Source: Nostocaceae cyanobacterium CSSed10_463m
GTDB taxonomy: Bacteria > Cyanobacteriota > Cyanobacteriia > Cyanobacteriales > Nostocaceae
DNA length: 6,484 bases
NCBI GenBank assembly: GCA_003556955.1
Contig: PWQB01000778.1
Coordinates: 1-6,484 of the forward strand
Reading direction: 5' to 3'
Shown here: one piece after another, positions 5,385 to 6,484 of the stretch
How positions within the stretch are numbered: the stretch's first letter is position 1
How the letters are laid out: the number at the start of each line of letters is the position of its first letter
Made by a program: the position numbers and the translations under genes
The notes under the pieces: generated by a model
Database searches by the model: none
What the model was told of the DNA's origin: nothing
Seen by the model: only the letters and a program-made list of their open reading frames with translations

Positions 5385-6484
5385 ATGAGTGTAACTGCCA
5401 AAACCTTAGTCAACCAACCCTACAAGTACGGTTTTATTACAGATATTGAAGCCGACACTATCCCACGTGGACTAAATGAGGACGTTGTTCGCTTGATCTC
5501 CTCCAAGAAGAACGAGCCACAGTTCATGTTAGATTTTCGCCTCAGATGTTATCGCCAGTGGCTAAAAATGACAGAACCCACTTGGCCGAGTGTCAAGTAC
5601 CCGGCGATAGATTATCAGAATATTATCTACTATTCCGCGCCCAAGAAGAAGAAAGCCAAGCTCAACAGCTTAGATGAGGTAGATCCTACCCTGCTGGAAA
5701 CCTTTGAAAAATTGGGTATTTCCCTCACTGAACAGAAGCGACTAGCAAATGTGGCTGTCGATGCAATTTTCGATAGCGTTTCTGTTGCTACGACATTTAA
5801 GGACAAACTCGCCGAAGATGGAGTTATCTTTTGCTCAATTTCGGAAGCTTTACAAGAACATCCCGAACTTGTGCGGAAGTATCTGGGTAGCGTCGTTCCT
5901 CCCGCAGACAATTATTTTGCGGCTTTAAATGGTGCAGTATTTAGTGATGGTTCTTTTGTCTATATTCCTAAAGGCGTAAAATGCCCAATGGAATTGTCTA
6001 CATATTTCCGCATCAACTCTGGTGACACAGGACAGTTTGAACGGACTTTGATTGTGGCTGAAGAAGGAAGCTATGTTTCCTACCTGGAAGGTTGTACTGC
6101 GCCGATGTATGACACCAACCAATTACACGCTGCTGTGGTGGAACTTGTCGCCTTGGATAACGCGGAAATTAAATACTCCACTGTTCAAAACTGGTACTCC
6201 GGCGATGAAAAGGGTAAAGGTGGAATTTATAATTTCGTGACCAAGCGCGGTTTGTGTCAAGGTGTAAATTCTAAGATTTCCTGGACTCAAGTGGAAACTG
6301 GTTCAGCCATTACTTGGAAGTATCCTAGCTGTGTGTTGGTGGGTGATAATTCTGTGGGTGAATTTTACTCGGTGGCGCTGACAAATAATATGCAGCAAGC
6401 TGACACGGGGACGAAAATGATTCACGTGGGTAAAAATACTCGCAGTACGATTATTTCTAAGGGAATATCGGCGGGTAATTCTAG
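5385..6484 (+). CDS. sufB: SufB, Fe-S cluster assembly scaffold, 3'-truncated by window edge
   Basis: SufB is the core of the cytoplasmic SufBC2D complex, which builds Fe-S clusters using sulfur delivered from a cysteine desulfurase. The frame runs from ATG at 5385 to the window end without a stop: 366 residues of the usual 475-480. The helical N-terminus is followed by the conserved core: GAVFSDGSF (183-191), [18 protein letters not shown] around Cys200, YLEGC (Cys237), [18 protein letters not shown] (Cys291, the position of a functionally important Cys in E. coli SufB), [27 protein letters not shown] and SKGISAGNS at the edge. The essential Cys near the C-terminus lies beyond the window. 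AAGAG 10 bases upstream is an acceptable ribosome binding site. In cyanobacteria sufC, sufD and sufS normally follow; they would be to the right. Control by SufR through the two upstream operators is expected. Confidence 0.97.
   Translation, partial: MSVTAKTLVNQPYKYGFITDIEADTIPRGLNEDVVRLISSKKNEPQFMLDFRLRCYRQWLKMTEPTWPSVKYPAIDYQNIIYYSAPKKKKAKLNSLDEVDPTLLETFEKLGISLTEQKRLANVAVDAIFDSVSVATTFKDKLAEDGVIFCSISEALQEHPELVRKYLGSVVPPADNYFAALNGAVFSDGSFVYIPKGVKCPMELSTYFRINSGDTGQFERTLIVAEEGSYVSYLEGCTAPMYDTNQLHAAVVELVALDNAEIKYSTVQNWYSGDEKGKGGIYNFVTKRGLCQGVNSKISWTQVETGSAITWKYPSCVLVGDNSVGEFYSVALTNNMQQADTGTKMIHVGKNTRSTIISKGISAGNS

Noticed and set aside
5630..6240. Three ORFs overlapping sufB in other frames
   Set aside because: The sufB frame is open from 5385 to the window end with continuous family motifs; the others are shadows.

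Overview
The window comes from a cyanobacterial chromosome, most likely a filamentous Nostoc/Anabaena-type genome. Three things point there. The palindrome GCGATCGC (HIP1) occurs seven times. Short heptad repeats and small nested dispersed repeats lie between the genes. The right end carries the divergent sufR–sufB pair that is characteristic of cyanobacteria. No 16S rRNA or other species-level marker is present, so the genus is an inference.

Layout, left to right. (1) Bases 1-1194 hold the 3' two thirds of a glutamine-dependent NAD+ synthetase gene (nadE) whose start lies outside the window. (2) It converges on a minus-strand gene (1297-1977) for a secreted or periplasmic protein made of five tetratricopeptide repeats; the short gap holds a hairpin and a TGATAAC heptad array. 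(3) A 426-base non-coding stretch leads to a plus-strand YbjQ/UPF0145-family gene (2404-2730) that ends in a strong intrinsic terminator. (4) A 408-base gap with a perfect dispersed palindrome precedes a four-helix membrane protein gene of unknown function (3139-3768), which has its own terminator. (5) A repeat-rich stretch (3769-4072) contains two copies of one dispersed repeat, one of them split by another small element. (6) On the minus strand lie an 86-residue uncharacterised gene (4073-4333) and sufR (4429-5136). (7) sufB starts at 5385 on the plus strand and runs off the right end.

Functionally, the best understood part is the suf region. SufR is an Fe-S-sensing repressor, and all four spaced cysteines are present here. 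SufB is the scaffold of the Fe-S assembly complex. Two CAAC-N6-GTTG inverted repeats between the genes fit the known SufR operator and suggest joint control of both. NAD synthesis, the TPR protein, the YbjQ protein and the membrane protein show no evident pathway link to it or to one another; each looks like a separate transcription unit.

I did not find a convincing new biological system. The points most worth a second look are the paired SufR operators, the repeat-within-repeat at 3863-3950, the small ORF overlapping the YbjQ start, and the two uncharacterised small proteins.
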